Assembly (NCBI GenBank): GCA_964019135.1
Contig: OZ025258.1
Coordinates: 3,348,001-3,412,000, forward strand
DNA from: Arenicola marina
Lineage: Eukaryota; Annelida; Polychaeta; Arenicolidae
Length of the DNA stretch: 64,000 nucleotides
Direction: 5' to 3'
Notes under the pieces: generated by a model
Database searches by the model: none
What the model saw: the letters and a program-made list of their open reading frames with translations, nothing else
What the model was told of the DNA's origin: nothing
Shown here: one piece after another, positions 21,671-35,140 of the stretch
Layout: every line of letters starts with the position of its first letter
Numbering within the stretch: the first letter of the stretch is position 1
Translations under genes and position numbers: made by a program

Positions 21671-24282
21671 GTCATACATATCACTAAGTTGATATCAATA
21701 TGACGAGCAGGATTATAGTACATAGAGTACTGTGCGGGTGGGGAGGAATTATCGGCAAAAGTATCCTAGAAATAAATCCGGGAATTAATTTCCAACTGTA
21801 GATACCTAACTTGCATTCCACATTCTAAATGATAGATATATGCTGAGGCCATGCTGCAGAGGTCATCGACGTAAAGCCACCAATGTCAGATGTATTTTTC
21901 GGGTCCGCCATCCACGATAGCAAAAAGAACATTGTCTCTGTATACGTCACGTATGACTCACGCATGGCATGTGTTATCAATCTGCTTCGTGACAAGGACG
22001 CTTAGGAAGACAACCTGTCTCTACCCAACGAAAAACGTCACAAGTTTTCCGACAGACGCCGTCTACTTGGCACCAATTGTACAGTGGCGACGAGGTGCCA
22101 TGGGAGAGGTAGGGAGTCCCCTCCAGTCCTGACTACATTAATACTGCGCTTCCAATCTGGAGTGAACGACCTGTCTGGGAGAGAAACTACTGACGTTCTG
22201 ATCGGTTTAGGGATAGAAAAATCTAGAATTAACGCGAATTTAAGTCAACGTTTATGGCCCAGGGGAGACAGGATAGGTTTCAGTAAGAAAATAGTTTGTC
22301 TCTATGACACAGACGCGGCGTTCGCCAACAACAAGAGACTTCATAAGAAAATCTTCTTTTTCTCTCACCGCCGAGCAGTGGTGCCATAACCCGAGCGATA
22401 TTAAAGGTCAGCCAATCTCCAATTCTCGACGGCCGCATTAGTTCGGCGCTCTATCCCCAGGGGGCGGAGAAGTGTACAGATAGCTGAAGCGAATGGTGGA
22501 TAGAATGTTAAGGAGAGACCCCTGCCGGGAGAGAATGAGCCTACGTATGAGACCGGGCAGGCCAGCCCTGCAGTGAATCCAAAGAAAACCGCCATTGGCC
22601 CTCTAGGTGGAACTACTGCCCTCTTTTTTGAAATATAAATACAGCCAGATGCTGAATGCCGGTCCTTAAATAAAGTGATAACCATACACATGGTCACCTT
22701 TGGCCTTTAGTTTAACACTTGGTTTCGTCCTCATCGACAGTCTTGCCTCTCTGCAATACTATTATACGACAAAACGGTTGACCCTCTGTCGTAAAATTCC
22801 ATTTTAAATGTTAGCGTCGTCGACGTTTTCTTTGAAAAACATTTCCGCGCAGTGCCAACAGATTTCAAATGTTGCTTGTTTCTGCCATCTAAATGGGCTC
22901 CATTTGGTTCCTCTATTGTATTTTAACCTTTCTTTTCGTGCATTGGTAGCTTGTGTTTGGTAGGCTTTGTCTGCACGCTTTCACCACATAATCGATCCCC
23001 TGAATATGTCTTACCTTGCATAGCACTTTCCACCAAAATGTTCGTTTTCCGTTCATGCGATCCCAATATGATGTGACAGAAGGGACCTTCCATCAGTGCT
23101 TCCATCAGATAATAACCGTGTTGCAGTATCGTTGTAAAGATATTATGATAACAAAGTCTATGTTTATCTCATGAAAATGTAAATCACATTTCACATTATA
23201 TCCATTATATTTTTTTAATTTGTTTTTCAATATATTCATTATATGAGATTCTAATAATTTGACATGGTTATCATTTTTGCTTACGGCTGAAGAAACCCAA
23301 ATTTGGGATTGGCCCATTTGTTTCACCAGGTTCCTGCTAATAAAGATATCGTCCGTAAGGGTCAGCTAGTGTCTACGGCCCTAGAACTGTCTTCATAAAC
23401 CCGCTTATCTGGTCCAAAATCGACAAATATGGGTGAATATATTCCCCGCAAGTGGAAAAGTGTCAAACTTCCATTAAATAGTATTTCTTGATTTTTAATT
23501 TCGCAAGTAGAAGCTGAGATCTAAAGTCAATTTTCTGGCGTAATTTGAGCCACTGTTATAAAGTCGTCGCCTTGCCTCTGACACTTGTCTGACAGACCCA
23601 GCTAGAACTCAACGACTCTCGGCATGTCACGCCATCTTGTCACGTGTCATGATGGAGAAATATAGATGCACTGACTCGGTTGTTGAAAGCACTATTGGTT
23701 TATATGCTTGTGATTTATGACAAATTGGATTTGAATTTAATTAGACATATTATTATTAAATTACAGCACGGTAGACTGTGGACCGTAGGTGTAGACCAGT
23801 GGACTAGACGCATGGCTTTGTGAGGAAAAAGATGCCGAAATTGATTTAATTGATCTGATTTGTGAGTAGGCTACATACCTTTACCGTTCTTTGACGTTAT
23901 CATTGCTTCCATTGCACCCAGTATGTGCAATTTCAAAGCGATATTTGTTTGACATGTGATGTTGAGGTTAGACTTCTTGGACAATGAGGAGGATAACGGC
24001 ATCGCATTGTGCTTTGGTCACAGTTGTTGTAATTGACATCCTTTTTGGCGGGTGTTTATTTTAGGTTTAATGACAAAATACCACACACTTGGGGAGTATT
24101 TGACAGTGGCTTGAAGTAAGACGCCCCCGAGTACAGAGCTACACACGAAGAGGCTGCAGAAACCACGGCGTAACCCAAACTACCAGAAACTGCAATTGGA
24201 GCCCCCAGCCTTGACCTTGCTTCGAGATTTTCAAGGTATCAGGCCAGCAACAATGAAAGCAATGTGAAACCGCATAACATAA
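21671..24282. other. unique AT-rich island, no gene recognised
   Basis: About 2.6 kb without tandem structure. Frames at 21890-22132 (80 codons) and 22084-22389 (101 codons), and on the minus strand at 22401-22697, do not resemble known proteins. A possible retroelement primer-binding site at 22085 is listed separately. The stretch 22700-24280 is AT-rich, with a CACGTG at 23641-23646, and otherwise nothing I can name. Confidence 0.5.
22078..22095 (+). mobile_element. possible LTR 3' end plus tRNA-Ser primer-binding site (remnant)
   Basis: TGGCGACGAGG at 22085-22095 is complementary to the last 11 bases, CCA included, of animal tRNA-Ser(GCT). It lies one base after TGTACA (22078-22083), which has the CA terminus expected of a long terminal repeat. 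After 11 bases the match to the tRNA stops. No second LTR copy, polypurine tract or gag/pol frame is visible nearby, so at best this is a truncated element. An 11-base match to one of many tRNAs could be chance. Confidence 0.2.
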
Positions 24283-25766
24283 CAGACTAATATTGTGTAA
24301 CTAGGAATAATACTCCGTGTAGTAACATATTACCAATATTGTGTAACTAGGAATAATACTCAGTGTAGTAACATATTACCAATATTGTGTAACTAGGAAT
24401 AATACTCCGTGTAGTAACATATTACCAATATTGTGTAACTAGGAATAATACTCAGTGTAGTAACATATTACCAATATTGTGTAACTAGGAATAATACTCC
24501 GTGCAGTAACATATTACCAATATTGTGTAACTAGGAATAATACTCCGTGTAGTAACATATTACCAATATTGTGTAACTAGGAATAATACTCAGTGTAGTA
24601 ACATATTACCAATATTGTGTAACTAGGAATAATACTCCGTGTAGTAACATATTACCAATATTGTGTAACTAGGAATAATACTCAGTGTAGTAACATATTA
24701 CCAATATTGTGTAACTAGGAATAATACTCAGTGTAGTAACATATTACCAATATTGTGTAACTAGGAATAATACTCCGTGCAGTAACATATTACCAATATT
24801 GTGTAACTAGGAATAATACTCCGTGTAGTAACATATTACCAATATTGTGTAACTAGGAATAATACTCAGTGTAGTAACATATTACCAATATTGTGTAACT
24901 AGGAATAATACTCCGTGTAGTAACATATTACCAATATTGTGTAACTAGGAATAATACTCCGTGTAGTAACATATTACCAATATTGTGTAACTAGGAATAA
25001 TACTCCGTGTAGTAACATATTACCAATATTGTGTAACTAGGAATAATACTCCGCGTAGTAACATATTACCAATATTGTGTAACTAGGAATAATACTCCGT
25101 GTAGTAACATATTACCAATATTGTGTAACTAGGAATAATACTCCGTGTAGTAACATATTACCAATATTGTGTAACTAGGAATAATACTCCGTGTAGTAAC
25201 ATATTACCAATATTGTGTAACTAGGAATAATACTCCGTGTAGTAACATATTACCAATATTGTGTAACTAGGGATAATACTCCGTGCAGTAACATATTACC
25301 AATATTGTGTAACTAGGAATAATACTCAGTGTAGTAACATATTACCAATATTGTGTAACTAGGAATAATACTCCGTGCAGTAACATATTACCAATATTGT
25401 GTAACTAGGAATAATACTCCGTGCAGTAACATATTACCAATATTGTGTAACTAGGAATAATACTCCGTGTAGTAACATATTACCAATATTGTGTAACTAG
25501 GAATAATACTCAGTGCAGTAACATATTACCAATATTGTGTAACTAGGAATAATACTCCGTGTAGTAACATATTACCAATATTGTGTAACTAGGAATAATA
25601 CTCCGTGCAGTAACATATTACCAATATTGTGTAACTAGGAATAATACTCCGTGTAGTAACATATTACCAATATTGTGTAACTAGGAATAATACTCCGTGT
25701 AGTAACATATTACCAATATTGTGTAACTAGGAATAATACTCAGTGTAGTAACATATTACCAATATT
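24283..25766. repeat. 46-bp minisatellite array (about 32 copies), highly homogeneous
   Basis: The unit is 46 bp, with ACCAATATTGTGTAACTAGG followed by AATAATACTCCGTGTAGTAA and CATATT. Copies differ almost only at two dimorphic positions, CTCCGTG/CTCAGTG and GTGTAG/GTGCAG, plus a single GGGATAAT variant at about 25270. No indels are visible. The homogeneity implies recent expansion or active conversion. The array is AT-rich, unlike most neighbours. Confidence 0.97.
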
Positions 25767-25907
25767 GCCTTCTCCCGAAACTATGTCTACTGTATAGATT
25801 GGCTAATTCCAAATGCACCAATGGTGAATGTTGTCACCCTAACTTCGTCATATGCTACAGGGATCGTTTTGGATTCAGATTCCAGCGAAATAACGAAAAA
25901 GCGTGCA
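25767..25907. other. 140-bp unique spacer between the 46-bp and 54-bp arrays
   Basis: Short non-repetitive sequence. It encodes the first 29 codons of the long + strand frame beginning at 25821 and the tail of the long minus-strand frame ending at 25787. It has no recognisable motif. Confidence 0.6.
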
Positions 25908-28900
25908 ACCGACACTGCTACACCTGTATGTAAGCTCAGGAGGAGGCTAGGACTCCACACAACCGACACTGCTACACCTGTATGTAAGCTCAGGAGGAGG
26001 CTAGGACTCCACACAACCGACACTGCTACACCTATATGTAAGCTCAGGAGGAGGCTAGGACTCCACACAACCGACACTGCTACACCTGTATGTAAGCTCA
26101 GGAGGAGGCTAGGACTCCACACAACCGACACTGCTACACCTGTATGTAAGCTCAGGAGGAGGCTAGGACTCCACACAACCGACACTGCTACACCTGTATG
26201 TAAGCTCAGGAGGAGGCTAGGACTCCACACAACCGACACTGCTACACCTGTATGTAAGCTCAGGAGGAGGCTAGGACTCCACACAACCGACACTGCTACA
26301 CCTGTATGTAAGCTCAGGAGGAGGCTAGGACTCCACACAACCGACACTGCTACACCTGTATGTAAGCTCAGGAGGAGGCTAGGACTCCACACAACCGACA
26401 CTGCTACACCTGTATGTAAGCTCAGGAGGAGGCTAGGACTCCACACAACCGACACTGCTACACCTGTATGTAAGCTCAGGAGGAGGCTAGGACTCCACAC
26501 AACCGACACTGCTACACCTGTATGTAAGCTCAGGAGGAGGCTAGGACTCCACACAACCGACACTGCTACACCTGTATGTAAGCTCAGGAGGAGGCTAGGA
26601 CTGCACACAACCGACACTGCTACACCTGTATGTAAGCTCAGGAGGAGGCTAGGACTCCACACAACCGACACTGCTACACCTGTATGTAAGCTCAGGAGGA
26701 GGCTAGGACTCCACACAACCGACACTGCTACACCTGTATGTAAGCTCAGGAGGAGGCTAGGACTCCACACAACCGACACTGCTACACCTGTATGTAAGCT
26801 CAGGAGGAGGCTAGGACTCCACACAACCGACACTGCTACACCTGTATGTAAGCTCAGGAGGAGGCTAGGACTCCACACAACCGACACTGCTACACCTGTA
26901 TGTAAGCTCAGGAGGAGGCTAGGACTCCACACAACCGACACTGCTACACCTGTATGTAAGCTCAGGAGGAGGCTAGGACTCCACACAACCGACACTGCTA
27001 CACCTGTATGTAAGCTCAGGAGGAGGCTAGGACTCCACACAACCGACACTGCTACACCTGTATGTAAGCTCAGGAGGAGGCTAGGACTCCACACAACCGA
27101 CACTGCTACACCTGTATGTAAGCTCAGGAGGAGGCTAGGACTCCACACAACCGACACTGCTACACCTGTATGTAAGCTCAGGAGGAGGCTAGGACTCCAC
27201 ACAACCGACACTGCTACACCTGTATGTAAGCTCAGGAGGAGGCTAGGACTCCACACAACCGACACTGCTACACCTGTATGTAAGCTCAGGAGGAGGCTAG
27301 GACTCCACACAACCGACACTGCTACACCTGTATGTAAGCTCAGGAGGAGGCTAGGACTCCACACAACCGACACTGCTACACCTGTATGTAAGCTCAGGAG
27401 GAGGCTAGGACTCCACACAACCGACACTGCTACACCTGTATGTAAGCTCAGGAGGAGGCTAGGACTCCACACAACCGACACTGCTACACCTGTATGTAAG
27501 CTCAGGAGGAGGCTAGGACTCCACACAACCGACACTGCTACACCTGTATGTAAGCTCAGAAGGAGGCTAGGACTCCACAAAACCGACACTGCTACACCTG
27601 TATGTAAGCTCAGGAGGAGGCTAGGACTCCACACAACCGACACTGCTACACCTGTTCGTAAGCTCAGGAGGAGGCTAGGACTCCACACAACCGACACTGC
27701 TACACCTATATGTAAGCTCAGGAGGAGGCTAGGACTCCACACAACCGACACTGCTACACCTGTATGTAAGCTCAGGAGGAGGCTAGGACTCCACACAACC
27801 GACACTGCTACACCTGTATGTAAGCTCAGGAAGAGGCTAGGACTCCACACAACCGACACTGCTACACCTGTATGTAAGCTCAGGAGGAGGCTAGGACTCC
27901 ACACAACCGACACTGCTACACCTGTATGTAAGCTCAGGAGGAGGCTAGGACTCCACACAACCGACACTGCTACACCTGTATGTAAGCTCAGGAGGAGGCT
28001 AGGACTCCACACAACCGACACTGCTACACCTGTATGTAAGCTCAGGAGGAGGCTAGGACTCCACACAACCGACACTGCTACACCTGTATGTAAGCTCAGG
28101 AGGCGGCTAGGACTCCACACAACCGACACTGCTACACCTGTATGTAAGCTCAGGAGGAGGCTAGGACTCCACACAACCGACACTGCTACACCTATATGTA
28201 AGCTCAGGAGGAGGCTAGGAGTCCACACAACCGACACTGCTACACCTGTATGTAAGCTCAGGAGGAGGCTAGGACTCCACACAACCGACACTGCTACACC
28301 TATATGTAAGCTCAGGAGGAGGCTAGGACTCCACACAACCGACACTGCTACACCTGTATGTAAGCTCAGGAGGAGGCTAGGACTCCACACAACCGACACT
28401 GCTACACCTGTATGTAAGCTCAGGAGGAGGCTAGGACTCCACACAACCGACACTGCTACACCTGTATGTAAGCTCAGGAGGAGGCTAGGAGTCCACACAA
28501 CCGACACTGCTACACCTGTATGTAAGCTCAGGAGGAGGCTAGGACTCCACACAACCGACACTGCTACACCTATATGTAAGCTCAGGAGGAGGCTAGGACT
28601 CCACACAACCGACACTGCTACACCTGTATGTAAGCTCAGGAGGAGGCTAGGACTCCACACAACCGACACTGCTACACCTATATGTAAGCTCAGGAGGAGG
28701 CTAGGACTCCACACAACCGACACTGCTACACCTGTATGTAAGCTCAGGAGGAGGCTAGGACTCCACACAACCGACACTGCTACACCTGTATGTAAGCTCA
28801 GGAGGAGGCTAGGACTCCACACAACCGACACTGCTACACCTGTATGTAAGCTCAGGAGGAGGCTAGGACTCCACACAACCGACACTGCTACACCTGTATG

Positions 28901-31900
28901 TAAGCTCAGGAGGAGGCTAGGACTCCACACAACCGACACTGCTACACCTGTATGTAAGCTCAGGAGGAGGCTAGGACTCCACACAACCGACACTGCTACA
29001 CCTGTATGTAAGCTCAGGAGGAGGCTAGGACTCCACACAACCGACACTGCTACACCTGTATGTAAGCTCAGGAGGAGGCTAGGACTCCACACAACCGACA
29101 CTGCTACACCTGTATGTAAGCTCAGGAGGAGGCTAGGACTCCACACAACCGACACTGCTACACCTGTATGTAAGCTCAGGAGGAGGCTAGGACTCCACAC
29201 AACCGACACTGCTACACCTGTATGTAAGCTCAGGAGGAGGCTAGGACTGCACACAACCGACACTGCTACACCTGTATGTAAGCTCAGGAGGAGGCTAGGA
29301 CTCCACACAACCGACACTGCTACACCTGTATGTAAGCTCAGGAGGAGGCTAGGACTCCACACAACCGACACTGCTACACCTGTATGTAAGCTCAGGAGGA
29401 GGCTAGGACTCCACACAACCGACACTGCTACACCTGTATGTAAGCTCAGGAGGAGGCTAGGACTCCACACAACCGACACTGCTACACCTGTATGTAAGCT
29501 CAGGAGGAGGCTAGGACTCCACACAACCGACACTGCTACACCTGTATGTAAGCTCAGGAGGAGGCTAGGACTCCACACAACCGACACTGCTACACCTGTA
29601 TGTAAGCTCAGGAGGAGGCTAGGACTCCACACAACCGACACTGCTACACCTGTATGTAAGCTCAGGAGGAGGCTAGGACTCCACACAACCGACACTGCTA
29701 CACCTGTATGTAAGCTCAGGAGGAGGCTAGGACTCCACACAACCGACACTGCTACACCTGTATGTAAGCTCAGGAGGAGGCTAGGACTCCACACAACCGA
29801 CACTGCTACACCTGTATGTAAGCTCAGGAGGAGGCTAGGACTCCACACAACCGACACTGCTACACCTGTATGTAAGCTCAGGAGGAGGCTAGGACTCCAC
29901 ACAACCGACACTGCTACACCTGTATGTAAGCTCAGGAGGAGGCTAGGACTCCACACAACCGACACTGCTACACCTGTATGTAAGCTCAGGAGGAGGCTAG
30001 GACTCCACACAACCGACACTGCTACACCTGTATGTAAGCTCAGGAGGAGGCTAGGACTCCACACAACCGACACTGCTACACCTGTATGTAAGCTCAGGAG
30101 GAGGCTAGGACTCCACACAACCGACACTGCTACACCTGTATGTAAGCTCAGGAGGAGGCTAGGACTCCACACAACCGACACTGCTACACCTGTATGTAAG
30201 CTCAGAAGGAGGCTAGGACTCCACAAAACCGACACTGCTACACCTGTATGTAAGCTCAGGAGGAGGCTAGGACTCCACACAACCGACACTGCTACACCTG
30301 TTCGTAAGCTCAGGAGGAGGCTAGGACTCCACACAACCGACACTGCTACACCTATATGTAAGCTCAGGAGGAGGCTAGGACTCCACACAACCGACACTGC
30401 TACACCTGTATGTAAGCTCAGGAGGAGGCTAGGACTCCACACAACCGACACTGCTACACCTGTATGTAAGCTCAGGAAGAGGCTAGGACTCCACACAACC
30501 GACACTGCTACACCTGTATCTAATCTCAGGAGGAGGCTAGGACTCCACACAACCGACACTGCTACACCTGTATGTAAGCTCAGGAGGAGGCTAGGACTCC
30601 ACACAACCGACACTGCTACACCTGTATGTAAGCTCAGGAGGAGGCTAGGACTCCACACAACCGACACTGCTACACCTGTATGTAAGCTCAGGAGGAGGCT
30701 AGGACTCCACACAACCGACACTGCTACACCTATATGTAAGCTCAGGAGGAGGCTAGGACTCCACACAACCGACACTGCTACACCTGTATGTAAGCTCAGG
30801 AGGAGGCTAGGACTCCACACAACCGACACTGCTACACCTGTATGTAAGCTCAGGAGGAGGCTAGGACTCCACACAACCGACACTGCTACACCTGTATGTA
30901 AGCTCAGGAGGAGGCTAGGACTCCACACAACCGACACTGCTACACCTGTATGTAAGCTCAGGAGGAGGCTAGGACTCCACACAACCGACACTGCTACACC
31001 TGTATGTAAGCTCAGGAGGAGGCTAGGACTCCACACAACCGACACTGCTACACCTATATGTAAGCTCAGGAGGAGGCTAGGACTCCACACAACCGACACT
31101 GCTACACCTGTATGTAAGCTCAGGAGGAGGCTAGGACTCCACACAACCGACACTGCTACACCTGTATGTAAGCTCAGGAGGAGGCTAGGACTCCACACAA
31201 CCGACACTGCTACACCTGTATGTAAGCTCAGGAGGAGGCTAGGACTCCACACAACCGACACTGCTACACCTGTATGTAAGCTCAGGAGGCGGCTAGGACT
31301 CCACACAACCGACACTGCTACACCTGTATGTAAGCTCAGGAGGAGGCTAGGACTCCACACAACCGACACTGCTACACCTATATGTAAGCTCAGGAGGAGG
31401 CTAGGAGTCCACACAACCGACACTGCTACACCTGTATGTAAGCTCAGGAGGAGGCTAGGACTCCACACAACCGACACTGCTACACCTATATGTAAGCTCA
31501 GGAGGAGGCTAGGACTCCACACAACCGACACTGCTACACCTGTATGTAAGCTCAGGAGGAGGCTAGGACTCCACACAACCGACACTGCTACACCTGTATG
31601 TAAGCTCAGGAGGAGGCTAGGACTCCACACAACCGACACTGCTACACCTGTATGTAAGCTCAGGAGGAGGCTAGGAGTCCACACAACCGACACTGCTACA
31701 CCTGTATGTAAGCTCAGGAGGAGGCTAGGACTCCACACAACCGACACTGCTACACCTATATGTAAGCTCAGGAGGAGGCTAGGACTCCACACAACCGACA
31801 CTGCTACACCTGTATGTAAGCTCAGGAGGAGGCTAGGACTCCACACAACCGACACTGCTACACCTATATGTAAGCTCAGGAGGAGGCTAGGACTCCACAC

Positions 31901-34385
31901 AACCGACACTGCTACACCTGTATGTAAGCTCAGGAGGAGGCTAGGACTCCACACAACCGACACTGCTACACCTGTATGTAAGCTCAGGAAGAGGCTAGGA
32001 CTCCACACAACCGACACTGCTACACCTGTATCTAATCTCAGGAGGAGGCTAGGACTCCACACAACCGACACTGCTACACCTGTATGTAAGCTCAGGAGGA
32101 GGCTAGGACTCCACACAACCGACACTGCTACACCTGTATGTAAGCTCAGGAGGAGGCTAGGACTCCACACAACCGACACTGCTACACCTGTATGTAAGCT
32201 CAGGAGGAGGCTAGGACTCCACACAACCGACACTGCTACACCTATATGTAAGCTCAGGAGGAGGCTAGGACTCCACACAACCGACACTGCTACACCTGTA
32301 TGTAAGCTCAGGAAGAGGCTAGGACTCCACACAACCGACACTGCTACACCTGTATGTAAGCTCAGGAGGAGGCTAGGACTCCACACAACCGACACTGCTA
32401 CACCTGTATGTAAGCTCAGGAGGAGGCTAGGACTGCACACAACCGACACTGCTACACCTGTATGTAAGCTCAGGAGGAGGCTAGGACTCCACACAACCGA
32501 CACTGCTACACCTGTATGTAAGCTCAGGAGGAGGCTAGGACTCCACACAACCGACACTGCTACACCTATATGTAAGCTCAGGAGGAGGCTAGGACTCCAC
32601 ACAACCGACACTGCTACACCTGTATGTAAGCTCAGGAGGAGGCTAGGACTCCACACAACCGACACTGCTACACCTGTATGTAAGCTCAGGAGGAGGCTAG
32701 GACTCCACACAACCGACACTGCTACACCTATATGTAAGCTCAGGAGGAGGCTAGGACTCCACACAACCGACACTGCTACACCTGTATGTAAGCTCAGGAG
32801 GAGGCTAGGACTCCACACAACCGACACTGCTACACCTGTATGTAAGCTCAGGAGGAGGCTAGGACTCCACACAACCGACACTGCTACACCTGTATGTAAG
32901 CTCAGGAGGAGGCTAGGACTCCACACAACCGACACTGCTACACCTGTATGTAAGCTCAGGAGGCGGCTAGGACTCCACACAACCGACACTGCTACACCTG
33001 TATGTAAGCTCAGGAGGAGGCTAGGACTCCACACAACCGACACTGCTACACCTATATGTAAGCTCAGGAGGAGGCTAGGAGTCCACACAACCGACACTGC
33101 TACACCTGTATGTAAGCTCAGGAGGAGGCTAGGACTCCACACAACCGACACTGCTACACCTATATGTAAGCTCAGGAGGAGGCTAGGACTCCACACAACC
33201 GACACTGCTACACCTGTATGTAAGCTCAGGAGGAGGCTAGGACTCCACACAACCGACACTGCTACACCTGTATGTAAGCTCAGGAGGAGGCTAGGACTCC
33301 ACACAACCGACACTGCTACACCTGTATGTAAGCTCAGGAGGAGGCTAGGAGTCCACACAACCGACACTGCTACACCTGTATGTAAGCTCAGGAGGAGGCT
33401 AGGACTCCACACAACCGACACTGCTACACCTATATGTAAGCTCAGGAGGAGGCTAGGACTCCACACAACCGACACTGCTACACCTGTATGTAAGCTCAGG
33501 AGGAGGCTAGGACTCCACACAACCGACACTGCTACACCTATATGTAAGCTCAGGAGGAGGCTAGGACTCCACACAACCGACACTGCTACACCTGTATGTA
33601 AGCTCAGGAGGAGGCTAGGACTCCACACAACCGACACTGCTACACCTGTATGTAAGCTCAGGAGGAGGCTAGGACTCCACACAACCGACACTGCTACACC
33701 TATATGTAAGCTCAGGAGGAGGCTAGGACTCCACACAACCGACACTGCTACACCTATATGTAAGCTCAGGAGGAGGCTAGGACTCCACACAACCGACACT
33801 GCTACACCTGTATGTAAGCTCAGGAGGAGGCTAGGACTCCACACAACCGACACTGCTACACCTGTATGTAAGCTCAGGAGGAGGCTAGGACTGCACACAA
33901 CCGACACTGCTACACCTGTATGTAGGCTCAGGAGGGGGCTAGGACTCCACACAACCGACACTGCTACACCTGTATGTAAGCGCAGGAGGAGGCTAGGACT
34001 CCACACAACCGACACTGCTACACCTGTATGTAAGCTCAGGAGGAGGCTAGGACTCCACACAACCGACACTGCTACACCTGTATGTAAGCTCAGGAGGAGG
34101 CTAGGACTCCACACAACCGACACTGCTACACCTGTATGTAAGCTCAGGAGGAGGCTAGGACTCCACACAACCGACACTGCTACACCTGTATGTAAGCGCA
34201 GGAGGAGGCTAGGACTCCACACAACCGACACTGCTACACCTGTATGTAAGCGCAGGAGGAGGCTAGGACTCCACACAACCGACACTGCTACACCTGTATG
34301 TAAGCTCAGGAGGAGGCTAGGACTCCACACAACCGACACTGCTACACCTATATGTAAGCTCAGGAGGAGGCTAGGACTCCACACA
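25908..34385. repeat. 54-bp minisatellite array, 157 copies without indels
   Basis: Units of exactly 54 bp include GACACTGCTACACCTGTATG and AGCTCAGGAGGAGGCTAGGA. The span 25908-34385 is 8478 bp, exactly 157 units, so there is no net indel. The + strand reads TDTATPVCKLRRRLGLHT 157 times in one frame from 25821 to 34400. The minus strand is open for 2865 codons over the same DNA, with unit MWSPSLLLSLHTGVAVSVV-like. Variants are mostly amino-acid changing (GTA to ATA, CTC to GTC, AGG to AAG, TATG to TTCG), with a few silent ones (CTC to CTG, AGG to CGG). There is no sign of purifying selection, and the frames are most simply a consequence of a stop-free unit whose length is a multiple of three. 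Rare variants mark duplicated blocks. Confidence 0.98.
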
Positions 34386-34946
34386 TTGCAGAAGATCTAA
34401 GGTCGGTAGTCGAGTTATGTCGTCAGGTGTCTTGGCATTACGGGCTGGGGCATCTGCTATCCCCCTCGCCCGCTCCGCCCCCGCCCCCCCCACCGCCACC
34501 CTTGTCCTGGCATTAAGGACGATTTCCAGAAATATGGCTGGCTTTCCTGTTGTTGCCTCCCTATGGTGTCAATGTGATGAATGTCGCTGTGCTGACTAGT
34601 GGCTGGCTCCAGGGGCCGACCCCCCCCCCCCCGCCTCCCCCATCACCCCGGCCTATCACTCTATCACGGAGGCTCGTCTCAGCCCAATGAGAGTGCGACC
34701 GTAAGTCATAATCCGGTGAAACAGCGCAGGAAACTGAGGCGAGAGTTGAAGTAACTCATGATGCAGGATACCGTCTGGAGGTGCGAGGCTGTGGGGTGAG
34801 AGGCTGTGGGGTGATAGACTGTAGGGAGAGAGGCTGTTGGGGGACAGACTGTGGCGTTAGGCTGTGCCGGGAGAGTCTCTTAGAAGAGAAGCAAGCTAGA
34901 TATATGTTATGGAAGGGGATAGGTGCCATAACTCGTAGTCCGTACT
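34386..34946. other. unique segment with C-tracts and a short GGCTGTGGGG repeat
   Basis: Unique sequence after the 54-bp array. It includes a C-rich stretch near 34484-34491, a 12-base C run at 34621-34632 and, at about 34780-34875, five or six irregular copies of GAGAGGCTGTGGGGTGA-like sequence. A 60-codon frame at 34417-34599 is not recognised. Confidence 0.6.
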
Positions 34947-35140
34947 TCTAAATGCTAATTTTTAATTCTAAATGCTTAATTGTCAATTTTTATAAATTCT
35001 AAATGCTTAATTGTTAATTTTAGTGTTAAATGCTTAATTGTTCATTTTTAATTCTAAATGCTAAATTCTTAAGCTTAATCTTAAATTCTTAAGTTTAATC
35101 TTAAATTTTTCATTTTAATTGTTTAATCCTTCATTTAATC
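34947..35140. repeat. degenerate AT-rich tandem repeat
   Basis: Irregular copies of AATTCTAAATGCTTAATTGT and related TTAATCTTAAATTCTTAAG segments fill this stretch. Spacing is variable (about 14-35 bp), and G is almost absent from the + strand. It looks like an old, decayed tandem array. Confidence 0.7.

Noticed and set aside
24283-34385. CRISPR array
   Set aside because: Units are contiguous, with no unique spacers between them, there are no cas genes, and the context is eukaryotic.
25787-34400. Giant protein genes of about 2860 residues on either strand of the 54-bp array
   Set aside because: Both strands are open at once, the frame is explained by a stop-free 54-bp unit, variants are mostly non-synonymous, and no conserved domain or non-repeat body exists.
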